The notes: generated from the sequence alone by a model not told the origin. A stretch of 33,991 nucleotides of DNA from Saccharofermentans sp. (GCA_024683485.1 JAIKYD010000096.1:1-33991), one strand, 5' to 3'; positions 1-9,286 are shown, numbered from the stretch's first letter. Translations and numbers: made by a program.

Positions 1-24
1 TGAAACGCCCTTCTTGACTGCCAT
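1..24 (-). CDS. 5' end of a gene running off the left edge
   Basis: Only the first eight codons are in the window; they read MAVKKGVS. The ATG overlaps the TAA stop of the upstream phosphatase gene by one base (TAATG), and an AGGAGGG Shine-Dalgarno lies eight bases before it, so the two genes are translationally coupled. In many Clostridia a Ppx/GppA-type phosphatase sits next to polyphosphate kinase, so ppk is a reasonable guess. Eight residues cannot confirm it. Confidence 0.6.
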
Positions 25-1562
25 TAGCCTTCCCTCCTGGTCTTGAGAACCGGCTTGATTCCCATAACGTCTTCAAACATGACACTTCTGTTCTCGAATG
101 CCCATTTCTCGAATGACATATCCTCAGAAGCATCACAAGTAATAACGAACTCATTGTCCTTGATCCTGCACTGGATCTTCTTTCCCTTCTCCTTGTGCGA
201 AGCATCGATCGCATCAGCTATTTTCAGAATGGATGCGAGCTTTGACACAATGACCTTCTGATCAGACGGAAGGATCGAATAGTAGTAACTGTCGTAAGGC
301 TTGTTTCTCGGATAGAGTCTTACGATCATGGCCACCATGTTGATCTCATCGTGATCAAGACCCATAAGATTTGTATTTCTAATTATCGAATAAGCTGCAT
401 CACTGTGATTTCTGGAATGAACAAACTTACCGATCTCATGAAGAATTACAGCCACCTGCAGAAGCAGTCTGTCCCGGTTGCCAAGTCCGCTTATTTTCTT
501 TGTCTCATCGAAAAACTGCAATGCTGCCTTCTCTACATACTCAATATGCTTCTTGCTTGAACGGTAACGCTTGGCAATATGTCTTGAAGCAGAGATAAGA
601 TAACTGTCAGGAGATATCTCTGTCTTCAGGCCCTGCGAGTTAACACAATAGTAGTAAATAATTCCGTCAGACAGTGAAGCGTGTGGCATGTAGATGCTGT
701 CAACGCCTGTATAATCAAGCATATTCTTGACAATAAGAGCAGTCGGCAACAGCAAAGGGGCGATCATTGACGGAATGTTCTTTTCGAGCGTCAAATCGGA
801 AGGTCTGACCTTAAGGAGATAATTATATACCTTAAGGAATTCCTCCTTGGTAAGCACTACTGAAGACATAGCTTCAAAACCGGCAAGCTGCTTGATATAG
901 CCCATCTCGCCGGAGAATGCTATAAGATTCCTGTATATGATACCCTTGGGTTCCATAGCATGATAATCGTCAAGGTCCTGGCCTATGAATTCCTGAAGCA
1001 CTTCATCGTAAAGTGTAGTCCTGCTCTGTAGGTCTGAGAGCATTCCCGCGATCCTTAGTGAGCCTAAAAGGAGATTCTGGCTGAAAACAAATTCTGTTTT
1101 GTCGTAAACAGAAGCCTGAATCGATCCGGAACCGATATCAAGGATCATTGTTCCGTTAGAAATGATCCTTGCAAAATCAGGATAGATAGCCTGAACAGCC
1201 AGCGTCTGGTAATAACGCTCCATTGAGTTATCAAGGACTTTGATCTTGAATCCTGTCCTGGTTCTTACCTTCTCAATTACGACTTCCGCATTTGATGCGT
1301 CTCTGAAGGCAGAAGTTGCAACACAGAAAACACGGGCAACTCCATATTCCCTGCACTTCTCATCAAACATCTTAAGGCACTTGCAGAGTTCATCAACCTG
1401 TGCAGGCTGAATAATGCCGGAGCTGTATGATTTTGTTCCGAGTCCTGTAAACTTGCGTACCGCCTCGATCTCTTTGGGTTTACCCTTGGATCCTATCTCA
1501 AAGATCTTAAGTCTCGCTGTAAGCGAGCCAACGTCGATTACCGCGACAAGCTTTTTTGCCAC
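24..1562 (-). CDS. Ppx/GppA family phosphatase with C-terminal HD-type domain
   Basis: A 512-residue cytoplasmic protein of the exopolyphosphatase/guanosine-pentaphosphate phosphatase family, expected to hydrolyse polyphosphate or pppGpp. The N-terminal half is an actin-like ASKHA fold: the first phosphate loop is VIDVGSLTARLKIF near residues 8-21, and a second glycine-rich loop LDIGSGSIQ lies at about 141-149, where the family usually has DIGGGSTE. The C-terminal part (about 330-512) is a helical HD-type domain, but the signature reads LHEIGK, so the usual aspartate of the HD pair is glutamate. Length matches the long, HD-containing Ppx class. It starts 27 bp after leuB and overlaps the next gene by one base. 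The family is secure; polyphosphate versus pppGpp specificity is not determinable here. Confidence 0.88.
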   Translation of the reverse strand: MAKKLVAVIDVGSLTARLKIFEIGSKGKPKEIEAVRKFTGLGTKSYSSGIIQPAQVDELCKCLKMFDEKCREYGVARVFCVATSAFRDASNAEVVIEKVRTRTGFKIKVLDNSMERYYQTLAVQAIYPDFARIISNGTMILDIGSGSIQASVYDKTEFVFSQNLLLGSLRIAGMLSDLQSRTTLYDEVLQEFIGQDLDDYHAMEPKGIIYRNLIAFSGEMGYIKQLAGFEAMSSVVLTKEEFLKVYNYLLKVRPSDLTLEKNIPSMIAPLLLPTALIVKNMLDYTGVDSIYMPHASLSDGIIYYYCVNSQGLKTEISPDSYLISASRHIAKRYRSSKKHIEYVEKAALQFFDETKKISGLGNRDRLLLQVAVILHEIGKFVHSRNHSDAAYSIIRNTNLMGLDHDEINMVAMIVRLYPRNKPYDSYYYSILPSDQKVIVSKLASILKIADAIDASHKEKGKKIQCRIKDNEFVITCDASEDMSFEKWAFENRSVMFEDVMGIKPVLKTRREG

Positions 1563-1589
1563 CGATCATTTCCTCTTTTCTTTAAGCCG

Positions 1590-2693
1590 TCAGAGATTAT
1601 CGATAACAGCCTTTGTTATCTCTTTCGTTCCGACGGGGGTTGTATTTTTGCCTTCTCCAACGAAGGTTATATCACTTGTTCTAAGACCGCTCTCAAGAGT
1701 CTTCTTAACCGCATTCTCTATCTCAGATGCAATCTCTTCTTCATTCAATCCTCTCATCATCATAGCGCATGACAGGATCGTTCCCAAAGGATTGGCCTTG
1801 TTCTGACCTGCAATATCAGGGGCCGAGCCGTGAACAGGCTCATAAAGGCCGGGGGTTCCCGGAGTTCCTATGGAAGCAGAAGGAAGCATTCCGATAGAGC
1901 CTGCAATCTGTCCTGCCTCGTCTGACAGAATATCACCGAACAGATTGCTGGTAACTATTACATCAAAGCTCGACGGTCTGTTTATAAGCTGCATAACTGC
2001 ATTATCAATATAAAGGCAGTTGAACTCGACTTCAGGATAATCAAAACACATCTGGCTTGCCAAGGTTCTCCACATCCTGCTCGACACAAGGACATTTGCC
2101 TTATCAACGAGTGTAAGTTTTTTTCTTCTCTTCATGGCGAGATCAAAAGCTATCTTTAATATCCTGTTTATCTCACCTTCTGAATAACTCTCAGTATCGT
2201 ATGCGACCTTTCCTTTGACAGTTCCATCGGGAAGGCGGTCACCGCTCTGGTAAACACCGTTCTTGCCGAAATATATTCCGCCGGTAAGTTCCCTGACTAT
2301 CACAAAATCTATCTGTCCGGGATTCTTGAGGGGCGATGCACTCTTCAGCTCATCGAAAACTTTAACAGGTCTCAGATTCGCATATAATCCAAGTCCTGAT
2401 CTTAATCCCAGAAGTGCTCTCTCAGGTCTTAATGAGGGATCGATGTTGTCCCATTTGGGTCCGCCTACCGCACCGAGAAGCACGGCATCGCTGTCCTTGG
2501 CTGCGTATATCGTCTCCTGCGGAAGCGGTATTCCGTAATTGTCTATGGCATCTCCCCCTGCCTTCAGTTCTTTGGTAAACAGTTCGATGCCTTTACGTGA
2601 AGTTACAGCCTCCAAAACCTCAATAGCAGCCGATGTTATCTCCGGTCCAATACCGTCACCCGGAATGACTGCGATGTTAAACTTCTTTGCCAT
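1590..2693 (-). CDS. leuB: 3-isopropylmalate dehydrogenase
   Basis: NAD-dependent oxidative decarboxylation of 3-isopropylmalate to 2-oxoisocaproate, the third leucine-specific step; a cytoplasmic homodimer. At 367 residues it has the family's normal length. The N-terminus IAVIPGDGIGPEI is the standard start of isocitrate/isopropylmalate dehydrogenases. The metal/substrate region NLFGDILSDEAGQIAGSIG and the NAD-binding segment with EPVHGSAPDIAG are intact, as is the catalytic VDKANVL segment. It follows leuD by 60 bp and precedes the phosphatase gene by 27 bp, consistent with a leuC-leuD-leuB transcript. No leuA is present in the window. Confidence 0.97.
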   Translation of the reverse strand: MAKKFNIAVIPGDGIGPEITSAAIEVLEAVTSRKGIELFTKELKAGGDAIDNYGIPLPQETIYAAKDSDAVLLGAVGGPKWDNIDPSLRPERALLGLRSGLGLYANLRPVKVFDELKSASPLKNPGQIDFVIVRELTGGIYFGKNGVYQSGDRLPDGTVKGKVAYDTESYSEGEINRILKIAFDLAMKRRKKLTLVDKANVLVSSRMWRTLASQMCFDYPEVEFNCLYIDNAVMQLINRPSSFDVIVTSNLFGDILSDEAGQIAGSIGMLPSASIGTPGTPGLYEPVHGSAPDIAGQNKANPLGTILSCAMMMRGLNEEEIASEIENAVKKTLESGLRTSDITFVGEGKNTTPVGTKEITKAVIDNL

Positions 2694-2753
2694 ATTTTCT
2701 CCCCTTGATCATTCAAAGAACATTGACAGTTCACGTTTTATTCCGTAAACAGA

Positions 2754-3251
2754 TCAACGTTCCCCCAGCTCAGACTCAGTGTATCCAACGAGTCCGCCGT
2801 TTGCGATTATGTTCTTTATAAACTCAGGAAAAGGCTTTGACACAAAGCTCTCACCCGTAGTCTTATCAGTTATGACTCCTGAATCGAAGTCAGCTTCTAT
2901 CTCATCACCGTCATTGATCCCGGCTATAGCTTCAGGACACTCCATTATAGGAAGTCCGACATTGATCGAATTACGGTAGAAGATCCTTGCGAAATCATTT
3001 GCTATAACAAGCGAGATACCGCTCGCTTTGATAGCCACCGGAGCATGTTCCCTTGATGATCCGCATCCGAAATTTTTACCGGCAACCATAATGTCTCCAG
3101 GCTTTACGCGTGTTCTGAAAGACGTATCGATATCTTCCATACAGTGCTCTTTGAGGTGTTCCGGATCTGCCGAAGTAAGATATCTCGCAGGAATGATAAC
3201 GTCTGTATCAATATTGTCTCCGTATTTAAACACTTTGCCGCTGACCTTCAT
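2754..3251 (-). CDS. leuD: 3-isopropylmalate dehydratase, small subunit
   Basis: Swivelling-domain subunit of isopropylmalate isomerase, which pairs with LeuC to convert 2-isopropylmalate to 3-isopropylmalate. It is 165 residues, the short archaeal/clostridial form rather than the roughly 200-residue proteobacterial form. The diagnostic [14 protein letters not shown] loop is present at about residues 58-71, and the N-terminal [15 protein letters not shown] is typical. It begins 15 bp after the leuC stop, so the two subunits are almost certainly co-translated. The window shows no alternative start with better support. Confidence 0.96.
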   Translation of the reverse strand: MKVSGKVFKYGDNIDTDVIIPARYLTSADPEHLKEHCMEDIDTSFRTRVKPGDIMVAGKNFGCGSSREHAPVAIKASGISLVIANDFARIFYRNSINVGLPIMECPEAIAGINDGDEIEADFDSGVITDKTTGESFVSKPFPEFIKNIIANGGLVGYTESELGER

Positions 3252-3266
3252 ATTGATACTCCTTCC

Positions 3267-4547
3267 TCACAGTTCATCAGGCGTTCCGACACGTCCAAGA
3301 ACGGCAGAACTTGCAGCAACAGGCACGCCGCTCAATATAACTTCTGATTCAGGATCACCCATGCGTCCGACAAAATTCCTGTTAGTAGTTGATACGCATC
3401 TCTCGCCTTTAGCGAGAACACCCATATGACCGCCAAGACAGGGACCGCATGTAGGCGTGGAGATAATACATCCGGCATCATCAAGATCTGCGAGCCAGCC
3501 GTTATCCAAAGCCTGTCTGTACACCTTCTGCGAACCGGGGATAACTATACATCTCACATCTTTATGAACCTTAAGTCCTTTAAGGATAGTAGCCGCAGCA
3601 CCAATATCCTCAAGTCTTCCGTTTGTGCATGAACCGATAACGACCTGATCGATCTTAAGGTCACTGCACTCAGAAGCTTTCCTTGTATTGGAAGGAAGAT
3701 GAGGCAATGCAACTGTAAGGTCTATATCATCAAGATCAATATCGATAACCTGGCTGTAAACTGCATCCTCATCAGCTGCATAAACCTTATAATCACTCTT
3801 TATGAATCTCTCAGGATTTGTCCGTGAAATATACTTCAAGGTATAGTTATCAACGGGAAAAATACCGTTCTTGGCACCGCACTCGATTACCATGTTGCAA
3901 ACAGTAAGCCTTCCGTCCATCGAAAGAGCTTTTATTCCATCACCGTCAAACTCCAGCGATTTATAAAGTGCACCGTCAACGCCGATCATACCGATGATGC
4001 TCAGTATCAGATCCTTGCCTGTTACGAACTTCTTAAATCTTCCGGTGAGGTTTATCCTGATTGCTTCAGGAACCTTAAACCATGTAACGCCTCTGGCCAT
4101 TGCACATGCAAGGTCAGTCGAACCGACACCGGTCGCAAATGACCCGAGAGCACCGTATGTGCATGTGTGGGAATCGGCTCCGATAACGAGATCACCCGGC
4201 AGCACAATTCCGTTATCAGGAAGGATAACGTGTTCGATACCCATCTCTCTTCTGCCGAGTTCATAGTAATGCTTAATATCATGTTCGCGGGCAAAACACC
4301 GCATCGTCTTATTCAGTTCCGCGGATTTAATATCTTTGTTCGGTGTGAAATGATCCTGTATCATCAGGACCCTGTCTTTATCGAAAACATCTTTTACGCC
4401 GAGCTTCTCAAATACCTTTATCGCAGGCGGCGTTGTGACATCATTGCCCAACACATAATCAAGTCTGGCTTCTATAAGGTCACCGGGTGCTACGCTGTCA
4501 AGCCCTGCATGATCGGCAAGGATCTTCTGCGTCATGGTCATTGGCAT
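3267..4547 (-). CDS. leuC: 3-isopropylmalate dehydratase, large subunit
   Basis: Iron-sulfur (aconitase-type) subunit of isopropylmalate isomerase. It is 426 residues, the length of the bacterial/archaeal homoaconitase-like LeuC class. The three 4Fe-4S cysteines are visible: C307 in SCTNGR, and C367 and C370 in CGPC. The substrate loop [13 protein letters not shown] lies at about 123-135. Translation probably begins at the first ATG: GGAGG is nine bases upstream, while the in-frame ATGs two and four codons later sit further from it. A 41-bp AT-rich inverted repeat lies just upstream and abuts the SD, which suggests local control. First gene of leuCDB. Confidence 0.97.
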   Translation of the reverse strand: MPMTMTQKILADHAGLDSVAPGDLIEARLDYVLGNDVTTPPAIKVFEKLGVKDVFDKDRVLMIQDHFTPNKDIKSAELNKTMRCFAREHDIKHYYELGRREMGIEHVILPDNGIVLPGDLVIGADSHTCTYGALGSFATGVGSTDLACAMARGVTWFKVPEAIRINLTGRFKKFVTGKDLILSIIGMIGVDGALYKSLEFDGDGIKALSMDGRLTVCNMVIECGAKNGIFPVDNYTLKYISRTNPERFIKSDYKVYAADEDAVYSQVIDIDLDDIDLTVALPHLPSNTRKASECSDLKIDQVVIGSCTNGRLEDIGAAATILKGLKVHKDVRCIVIPGSQKVYRQALDNGWLADLDDAGCIISTPTCGPCLGGHMGVLAKGERCVSTTNRNFVGRMGDPESEVILSGVPVAASSAVLGRVGTPDEL

Positions 4548-4560
4548 ATGAGCGCACCTC

Positions 4561-4601
4561 CGAAAACAATAATAGATATTTTACTATATTATCAGTTTTC
4601 G
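4561..4601. promoter_or_regulatory. AT-rich inverted repeat upstream of leuC (candidate operator/attenuator)
   Basis: Arms CGAAAACAATAATA (4561-4574) and TATTATCAGTTTTCG (4587-4601) pair almost perfectly around a 12-base centre. On the minus strand the 3' arm runs straight into the leuC SD (CGGAGG). A weak promoter can be drawn through it (CTGACA, 16 bp, TAATAT on the minus strand). No T-run follows the stem, so it is not a simple terminator for the ABC-F gene. An operator or an RNA hairpin next to the ribosome site fits better. Confidence 0.45.
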
Positions 4602-4609
4602 AGAAAGTG

Positions 4610-6514
4610 TCAGTCATCATTCAATTCGAAATACTCATCGTACAGCGAACTGAGTCTTGCTGCATTCTCTTCATACCGCTTCAGATCCTCACTGCTGCAT
4701 GAGCCTCCGAACTTCGCTTCAAGTTCTTTCTGTTCAGCTTCGATCCTGGTGGTCTCTTTCTCTATGTCAGCGTTCCTCTGACGGCGCTTTGCAGACTCTT
4801 TGCGTTCCTGTGCACGGTTTACACTGCGGACAGTATTCTCATTTTCCTGCTTTGGTTCTTCAGCAGCGGCAGGGACTGAAACATCGGATAGAACTGCTTT
4901 TCTATAGAAATAATATGAATCGTAAAGAGATGCCTTTCTATCCTTAAAACCAAGAACTTTATCCGCACATTTATCTATGAAGAATCTGTCGTGACTTACG
5001 CAGATCACTGCACCACTGTATTCCTTGATGGCATCCTCAAGGATCTCTCTTGAATTAATATCAAGATGGTTTGTAGGCTCATCGAGGAAAAGAATATCCG
5101 GGTTCTCCTTAAGGAGACAACACAGATAAAGTCTTGATCTTTCACCACCCGAGAGCATGGATATCTTTTTGAATGCATCTTCACCCTTGAAGCCGAACCT
5201 TGCAAGAAGAGTTCTTGCTTCCGTGGTTCCGATATCACTTCTCGAGACAAGTTCATCAAAACATGAAAGTTCCTCGTCATCGAACGGAACAAACTGTTCC
5301 ATATAACCCATCGACTGCGCAGAACCGATAAGAACAGTACCCGAAGATCCTTTTAGCTTTTCTCCCGCATGACCGGACAAAAGCTTTAACAGAGTTGTTT
5401 TTCCGCATCCGTTCGGACCTGCAAGAAACAGTTTCTCATCAGCGGTCACTTCAAAAGAAAGGGCATCGAAAAGATTTGTATCACTGTCTTCAAACTTCAT
5501 TGCAAGTTCTTTTGCCTGAAGTATGATCCTGTCAGATCTTCCCGTTCTTTCAAGAGGCTGCGCAGTAAAACTCATCTTCGCATAACCTGAAGGAAGCTTT
5601 GCTCTTGCCTCCTCAAGTTTGTCCTCAAGTTTTGCAACCATTTTCTCTCTCTGATGATATCCGCTGATATTGCGGTGTGACAGCATAGTCTGTTTGACAT
5701 CAAGCTGATGTGCAAGCTCCTCTTCCAAAGCTTTTGCAACAAGACTCTGGGACTTTATGAAGTGTTCCTTCTGTTCTTTATAATCCGTGTAACCGCCTTT
5801 ATACTCGGTGATGTGGCCGCCATCAAGTTCGATTACCTTTGTCGCAACCTGATTGATAAAGTGTCTGTCATGCGTAATTACGAAAACAGCACCGCCATAT
5901 GAAGCAAGATACTTCTCAAGCCACTCCACAGCTTCCATATCAAGATGATTTGTAGGCTCGTCAAGAAGAAGAATATCAGGCCTGTCAACAATGAGTCTTG
6001 CAAGGCAGACTCTCATCTTCTCCCCTCCGGAGAGATCGGTGAAATCATCTCTGCCGTGTATATCACTTAAACCTAATCCGGCAAGTGCATCCTTCAGTCT
6101 GTACTCGTAATCATAGCCGCCGGCAGCTTCATACTGAGACTGAAGTTTAGACAATTCCTCAATAAGAGAAGTTGCATCTTCCTGTCTATCCGCTGCACGC
6201 GATATCCTTCCTGAAACATCATCTATCTTAAGTTCAAGATCAATTAGATTGGACGGCTTTAACGTCGCACCAGACAGGTCCTGTTCATCCATATTCTGGG
6301 ACAGATATCCTGCTATCGTATTTCCATGCAGGATCACTTCACCATCATCAGGTGTAAGCACACCTTTTATGATCTTGAAGAGTGTTGATTTGCCGGCTCC
6401 GTTATCCCCTATAAAAGCGATCCTGTCACCTTTGTTCACGCGAAAAGAAACACCGTCAAGAATACGGCGCGGTCCGAAATTCATCGTGATATTACTTAGT
6501 GTAAGAAGCGGCAT
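4610..6514 (-). CDS. ABC-F family ATPase (ribosome-associated)
   Basis: A 634-residue cytoplasmic twin-ATPase protein without membrane segments, as in ABC-F translation factors that bind the ribosomal E site (EttA/YdiF/Uup and antibiotic-protection relatives). First domain: Walker A at 36-44 (GDNGAGKST), signature LSGGE at 161-165, Walker B with DEPTNHLD at about 185-192. A charged linker (about 245-315) separates it from the second domain: Walker A 366-374 (GPNGCGKTT), signature LSGGE 454-458, DEPTNHLD at about 478-485. The last 75 residues are a charged coiled coil. SD AAAGGA precedes the ATG. It could be housekeeping or give antibiotic protection; the linker alone does not decide this. Confidence 0.93.
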   Translation of the reverse strand: MPLLTLSNITMNFGPRRILDGVSFRVNKGDRIAFIGDNGAGKSTLFKIIKGVLTPDDGEVILHGNTIAGYLSQNMDEQDLSGATLKPSNLIDLELKIDDVSGRISRAADRQEDATSLIEELSKLQSQYEAAGGYDYEYRLKDALAGLGLSDIHGRDDFTDLSGGEKMRVCLARLIVDRPDILLLDEPTNHLDMEAVEWLEKYLASYGGAVFVITHDRHFINQVATKVIELDGGHITEYKGGYTDYKEQKEHFIKSQSLVAKALEEELAHQLDVKQTMLSHRNISGYHQREKMVAKLEDKLEEARAKLPSGYAKMSFTAQPLERTGRSDRIILQAKELAMKFEDSDTNLFDALSFEVTADEKLFLAGPNGCGKTTLLKLLSGHAGEKLKGSSGTVLIGSAQSMGYMEQFVPFDDEELSCFDELVSRSDIGTTEARTLLARFGFKGEDAFKKISMLSGGERSRLYLCCLLKENPDILFLDEPTNHLDINSREILEDAIKEYSGAVICVSHDRFFIDKCADKVLGFKDRKASLYDSYYFYRKAVLSDVSVPAAAEEPKQENENTVRSVNRAQERKESAKRRQRNADIEKETTRIEAEQKELEAKFGGSCSSEDLKRYEENAARLSSLYDEYFELNDD

Positions 6515-6561
6515 ATCTGTTTCCTTTGGATGTCCATTTATTTTTCACGGCACTCATTCTA

Positions 6562-6592
6562 ACATAAAAGGGTTGCCCACGCGGGACAACCC
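6562..6592 (-). terminator. Rho-independent terminator of the H1-like gene
   Basis: GGGTTG-CCC (6570-6578) pairs with GGG-CAACCC (6583-6592) with one bulged base. On the minus strand the stem is followed by TTTTATG. It lies 28 bp past the stop of the H1-like gene and separates it from the ABC-F gene. Confidence 0.85.
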
Positions 6593-6619
6593 TAATTCAT
6601 TCAAATTGCTTTTGCAATA

Positions 6620-7045
6620 TCAGAAGAGATCTACGCCGTTGCCATCAACATCGTAAGCCTTCTTCTCGCCAGCGACAACATAGATCTTGTCAGCCTTGGG
6701 AAGCTTCTTAGCGATTGCTGTAGCAGAGATTTCCTGACCATCGATCTGGAAGATGATCTCAGCCTTCTTAGCAGCCTTCTTTGCAGCGGGCTTCTTTGCA
6801 GCAGGCTTCTTTGCAGCGGGCTTCTTAGCAGCAGCCTTCTTAGCGTCTGCCTTAGGAGCAGCTTTCTTAGCAGCGGGCTTCTTAGCAACTGCCTTCTTTG
6901 CAGCGGGCTTCTTTGCAGCAGCCTTCTTTGCAGCAGGCTTCTTAGCAGCTGCCTTCTTTACATCAGCCTTAACTTCTGCCTTAGGAGCAACTGCAGGTGC
7001 AGCTGCAGGAGCAGCAGCTTTGATTTCTTTCTTTTCTGTATCCAT
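6620..7045 (-). CDS. Histone-H1-like Lys/Ala-rich protein with small C-terminal domain
   Basis: A 141-residue protein with two parts. Residues 1 to about 95 are almost only A, K and P, built from repeated AAKKPAAKK-type units, like the C-terminal tail of histone H1 and bacterial H1-like proteins; such tails bind DNA (or other polyanions) without sequence specificity. Residues from about 96 to 141 form a compact, normal-composition segment (IIFQIDGQEISATAIAKK ... YVVAGEKKAYDVDG) ending in VDLF. This resembles small proteins of Clostridia that I recall as the DUF6465 group; that name is unverified. The gene has its own TTGACA promoter, a GGAGG SD and a terminator, consistent with a highly expressed single gene. 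Codon use is dominated by GCA/GCT and AAG repeats, which makes the DNA repetitive. A nucleoid or polyanion-binding role is inference. Confidence 0.85.
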   Translation of the reverse strand: MDTEKKEIKAAAPAAAPAVAPKAEVKADVKKAAAKKPAAKKAAAKKPAAKKAVAKKPAAKKAAPKADAKKAAAKKPAAKKPAAKKPAAKKAAKKAEIIFQIDGQEISATAIAKKLPKADKIYVVAGEKKAYDVDGNGVDLF

Positions 7046-7086
7046 ACTAAAAGAACCTCCGTATTTTTCCTTGTTTGGATATACTA

Positions 7087-7115
7087 AATCTACATTTCTT
7101 TATTATTTGTGTCAA
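7087..7115 (-). promoter_or_regulatory. Promoter of the H1-like gene
   Basis: On the minus strand a perfect -35 TTGACA (7110-7115) is followed after 17 bp by TAGATT (7087-7092). The start codon lies about 40 bp further on, behind a GGAGG SD. It is the clearest sigma-A-type promoter in the window. Confidence 0.75.
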
Positions 7116-7283
7116 CAAACATTTTTTAGGATTTTTTTCAGTTTTATTTTCGTTTGTTCTTTGCTATTTGTTCAGTTTACACACAATAAACCATTATGTT
7201 TGCGGTTATATCACCAACAGAGTTTTCACAAATTTTCATTTTATGAGATAGAAATAACATGCATGTTAAATTAAAATGTCGTC

Positions 7284-8543
7284 ATGAGAAAAGTATTTAC
7301 AGTTTTTAAATGGGAAGTTGGCAAACTCTTCTCAAGTTGGCGGAGAACATTTACCCTGTTTCTTCTGCCTGCTGTTTTTCTCGTGGGAATGCTGAATCTT
7401 TTTCCTATTTTGCTTAATTATCTTTCGACCGGAACATTGAATAAAATGCCTGTTACTGTAGTGAATGCACCTGATTCATTCATGGAATTTATTGATGATA
7501 CACTCAAGGCAAAATCATTCAGATATAACTATATGACAGACGATGAATTCGACAGTTTTACAAAAAATAAAAATGAATTCAGAAAACAACTCCGCAAAGG
7601 AATGATAATCTGCTTATTTGATTCCGGTGTTGAATCGAGATCTTTTGATGAAGAGATCGTTGCGTATTACGAAGAGGTATCCAAAGACAACACAGAAGCA
7701 GTCAGCAACGCTGTAATATATGTTGCTTTTGATGCAAACTCATACACTGCCCAAACAAGGTCAGAAACGTTCAAAGAAGCTATTCTCAAGGAATACCAGA
7801 ACTCTCTGATAGATAAACTGGGAGGTGATTATTCAGCATTCGGAAGTGCGCTTTTCGAGACAGACTCATTCAATCCCGTAACAGATTTTCTCGACTACAG
7901 AACAGTTGCAAACAATGCTGCTTCACGTGTTGTATCCGGCGTACTTATGATCATGATGTACTACAGCACTTATTCCCTTGTTATCGACATGTTCGCATCA
8001 GAACGTGACAGAGGATTCATGGATAAACTTATACTGACTCCTGTATCACGAAAGAAAATATATGCAGGAAAGATCCTTGCAATAAACGTGATCGTCACTT
8101 TTTCAACGTGTGTCACGATGGCGCTTTTATTCCTTTCTTCCTGGCTGAACAGGAATAACGATGCGATGTCACTTCTCCCGTTCGGCATGATGTTAACTCC
8201 TTCAGAACTGCTTATAGTTATTGGAACAATACCTGTCACGGTTTTCCTTATGACTTCGATCTGTGTTTCAACAGTATTTTCTCTAAAGAATCTCGAGGAC
8301 ATAACCATAAATCTCCAGCTTCCGCTGATCTATTTCCTCGGTGATTTCTTCATTCAGATGTTCAGAGGCACAAGACCTATTACGCTGGAGTACTTCGTGC
8401 CTGTACATAATTCATTGCAATTGATAGCGGAAACATTCATGGCACAGGACAAGGCGTGGCATGTGATCATGATATACCTGTTAAATTCCGCGCTGGCTTT
8501 GGGAATCTTCGCAGCAACTTTCAGAAAAGAGGAACGTAAATGA
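7284..8543 (+). CDS. ABC-2 type transporter permease (NatB-like)
   Basis: A 419-residue membrane protein. One membrane segment lies near the N-terminus (about 22-45), then an extracytoplasmic stretch of roughly 170 residues, then a bundle of five or so helices in the C-terminal half. This is the topology of NatB/YhgE-like ABC-2 exporters. The motif VVNAPDSFMEF just after the first helix recurs in the third gene of the operon, so the two permeases are paralogues. The ATPase start overlaps this gene's stop (ATGA). No good SD is seen before the ATG at 7284, so the start is likely but not certain. The substrate is unknown; sodium or a peptide would be typical. Confidence 0.85.
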   Translation: MRKVFTVFKWEVGKLFSSWRRTFTLFLLPAVFLVGMLNLFPILLNYLSTGTLNKMPVTVVNAPDSFMEFIDDTLKAKSFRYNYMTDDEFDSFTKNKNEFRKQLRKGMIICLFDSGVESRSFDEEIVAYYEEVSKDNTEAVSNAVIYVAFDANSYTAQTRSETFKEAILKEYQNSLIDKLGGDYSAFGSALFETDSFNPVTDFLDYRTVANNAASRVVSGVLMIMMYYSTYSLVIDMFASERDRGFMDKLILTPVSRKKIYAGKILAINVIVTFSTCVTMALLFLSSWLNRNNDAMSLLPFGMMLTPSELLIVIGTIPVTVFLMTSICVSTVFSLKNLEDITINLQLPLIYFLGDFFIQMFRGTRPITLEYFVPVHNSLQLIAETFMAQDKAWHVIMIYLLNSALALGIFAATFRKEERK

Positions 8544-9271
8544 TACAGTTGGTTGATGTTCATAAAAGTTATACCAAGGATCACGAGACTATAAAAGGCG
8601 TGAGCTTTGAAGTCCGCGAAGGACAGATATTCGGTCTATTAGGACCTAACGGTGCCGGCAAGACAACGCTGATGCAGATGATCGCAACTCTTATGAAGCC
8701 TACTTCAGGTCAGATCCTGATAGACGGTTTATCAGCAGATAAAGACCTTCTTGAGATTCACAGACGGATAGGTTTTCTTACCAACGAGATAAAACTTGAC
8801 CCTCTGTCAACACCAAACAACCTGTTCAACTTTTTTGCAAAGCTTTACGACATCCCGGAATCAGAACTCAGAGACAGACGTGATGAGAGTTTTGCAAGAT
8901 TCGGTATTTCGCCCTTTGCTGACAAAAGGTTCAATGAATTATCAACCGGAATGAAGCAGAAGATATCAATTGCAATAAGTCTTATACATAAACCGCCGGT
9001 GATCATTTTCGACGAGCCGACAAACGGACTTGATATCCTTACTTCAAAACAGGTTACGGATTATCTCAAAGAACTCCGCACCAAAGGTCACGCCATTATA
9101 TTATCAACTCACATCTTCTCTGTAGCTGAGGAACTCTGCGATGAGATAGCGATCCTGATCGACGGTTCGATCGTTGCACAGGGAAATGTTGAGCAGCTTA
9201 TATCACATGCACAGGTCAATACATTTGAAGAAGCATTCTTCAAGATCTATGTCGAGAATCATAAGGAATAA
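8540..9271 (+). CDS. ABC transporter ATP-binding protein (NatA-like)
   Basis: A 243-residue ATPase that should power the flanking ABC-2 permeases. Walker A GPNGAGKTT is at 35-43. The signature appears as LSTGMKQK near residue 135, the variant usual for NatA/CcmA-type ATPases, directly followed by Walker B IIFDEPTNGLD; the switch histidine is in LSTHIFS. It overlaps the upstream permease by four bases and has SD GAGGAA within that gene's end. The next gene starts 15 bp downstream. Confidence 0.93.
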   Translation: MIQLVDVHKSYTKDHETIKGVSFEVREGQIFGLLGPNGAGKTTLMQMIATLMKPTSGQILIDGLSADKDLLEIHRRIGFLTNEIKLDPLSTPNNLFNFFAKLYDIPESELRDRRDESFARFGISPFADKRFNELSTGMKQKISIAISLIHKPPVIIFDEPTNGLDILTSKQVTDYLKELRTKGHAIILSTHIFSVAEELCDEIAILIDGSIVAQGNVEQLISHAQVNTFEEAFFKIYVENHKE

Positions 9272-9286
9272 AACCGGTAACTTTAT

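Noticed and set aside
6620..7045. Minisatellite or CRISPR-like repeat
   Set aside because: The repetition is of three-base multiples encoding AAKKP units in a continuous protein frame, with no spacers.
6753..7274. 173-codon plus-strand frame opposite the H1-like gene
   Set aside because: Its A/F/G repeats are the mirror of the Lys/Ala codon repeats on the minus strand; the minus frame has the promoter, SD and terminator.
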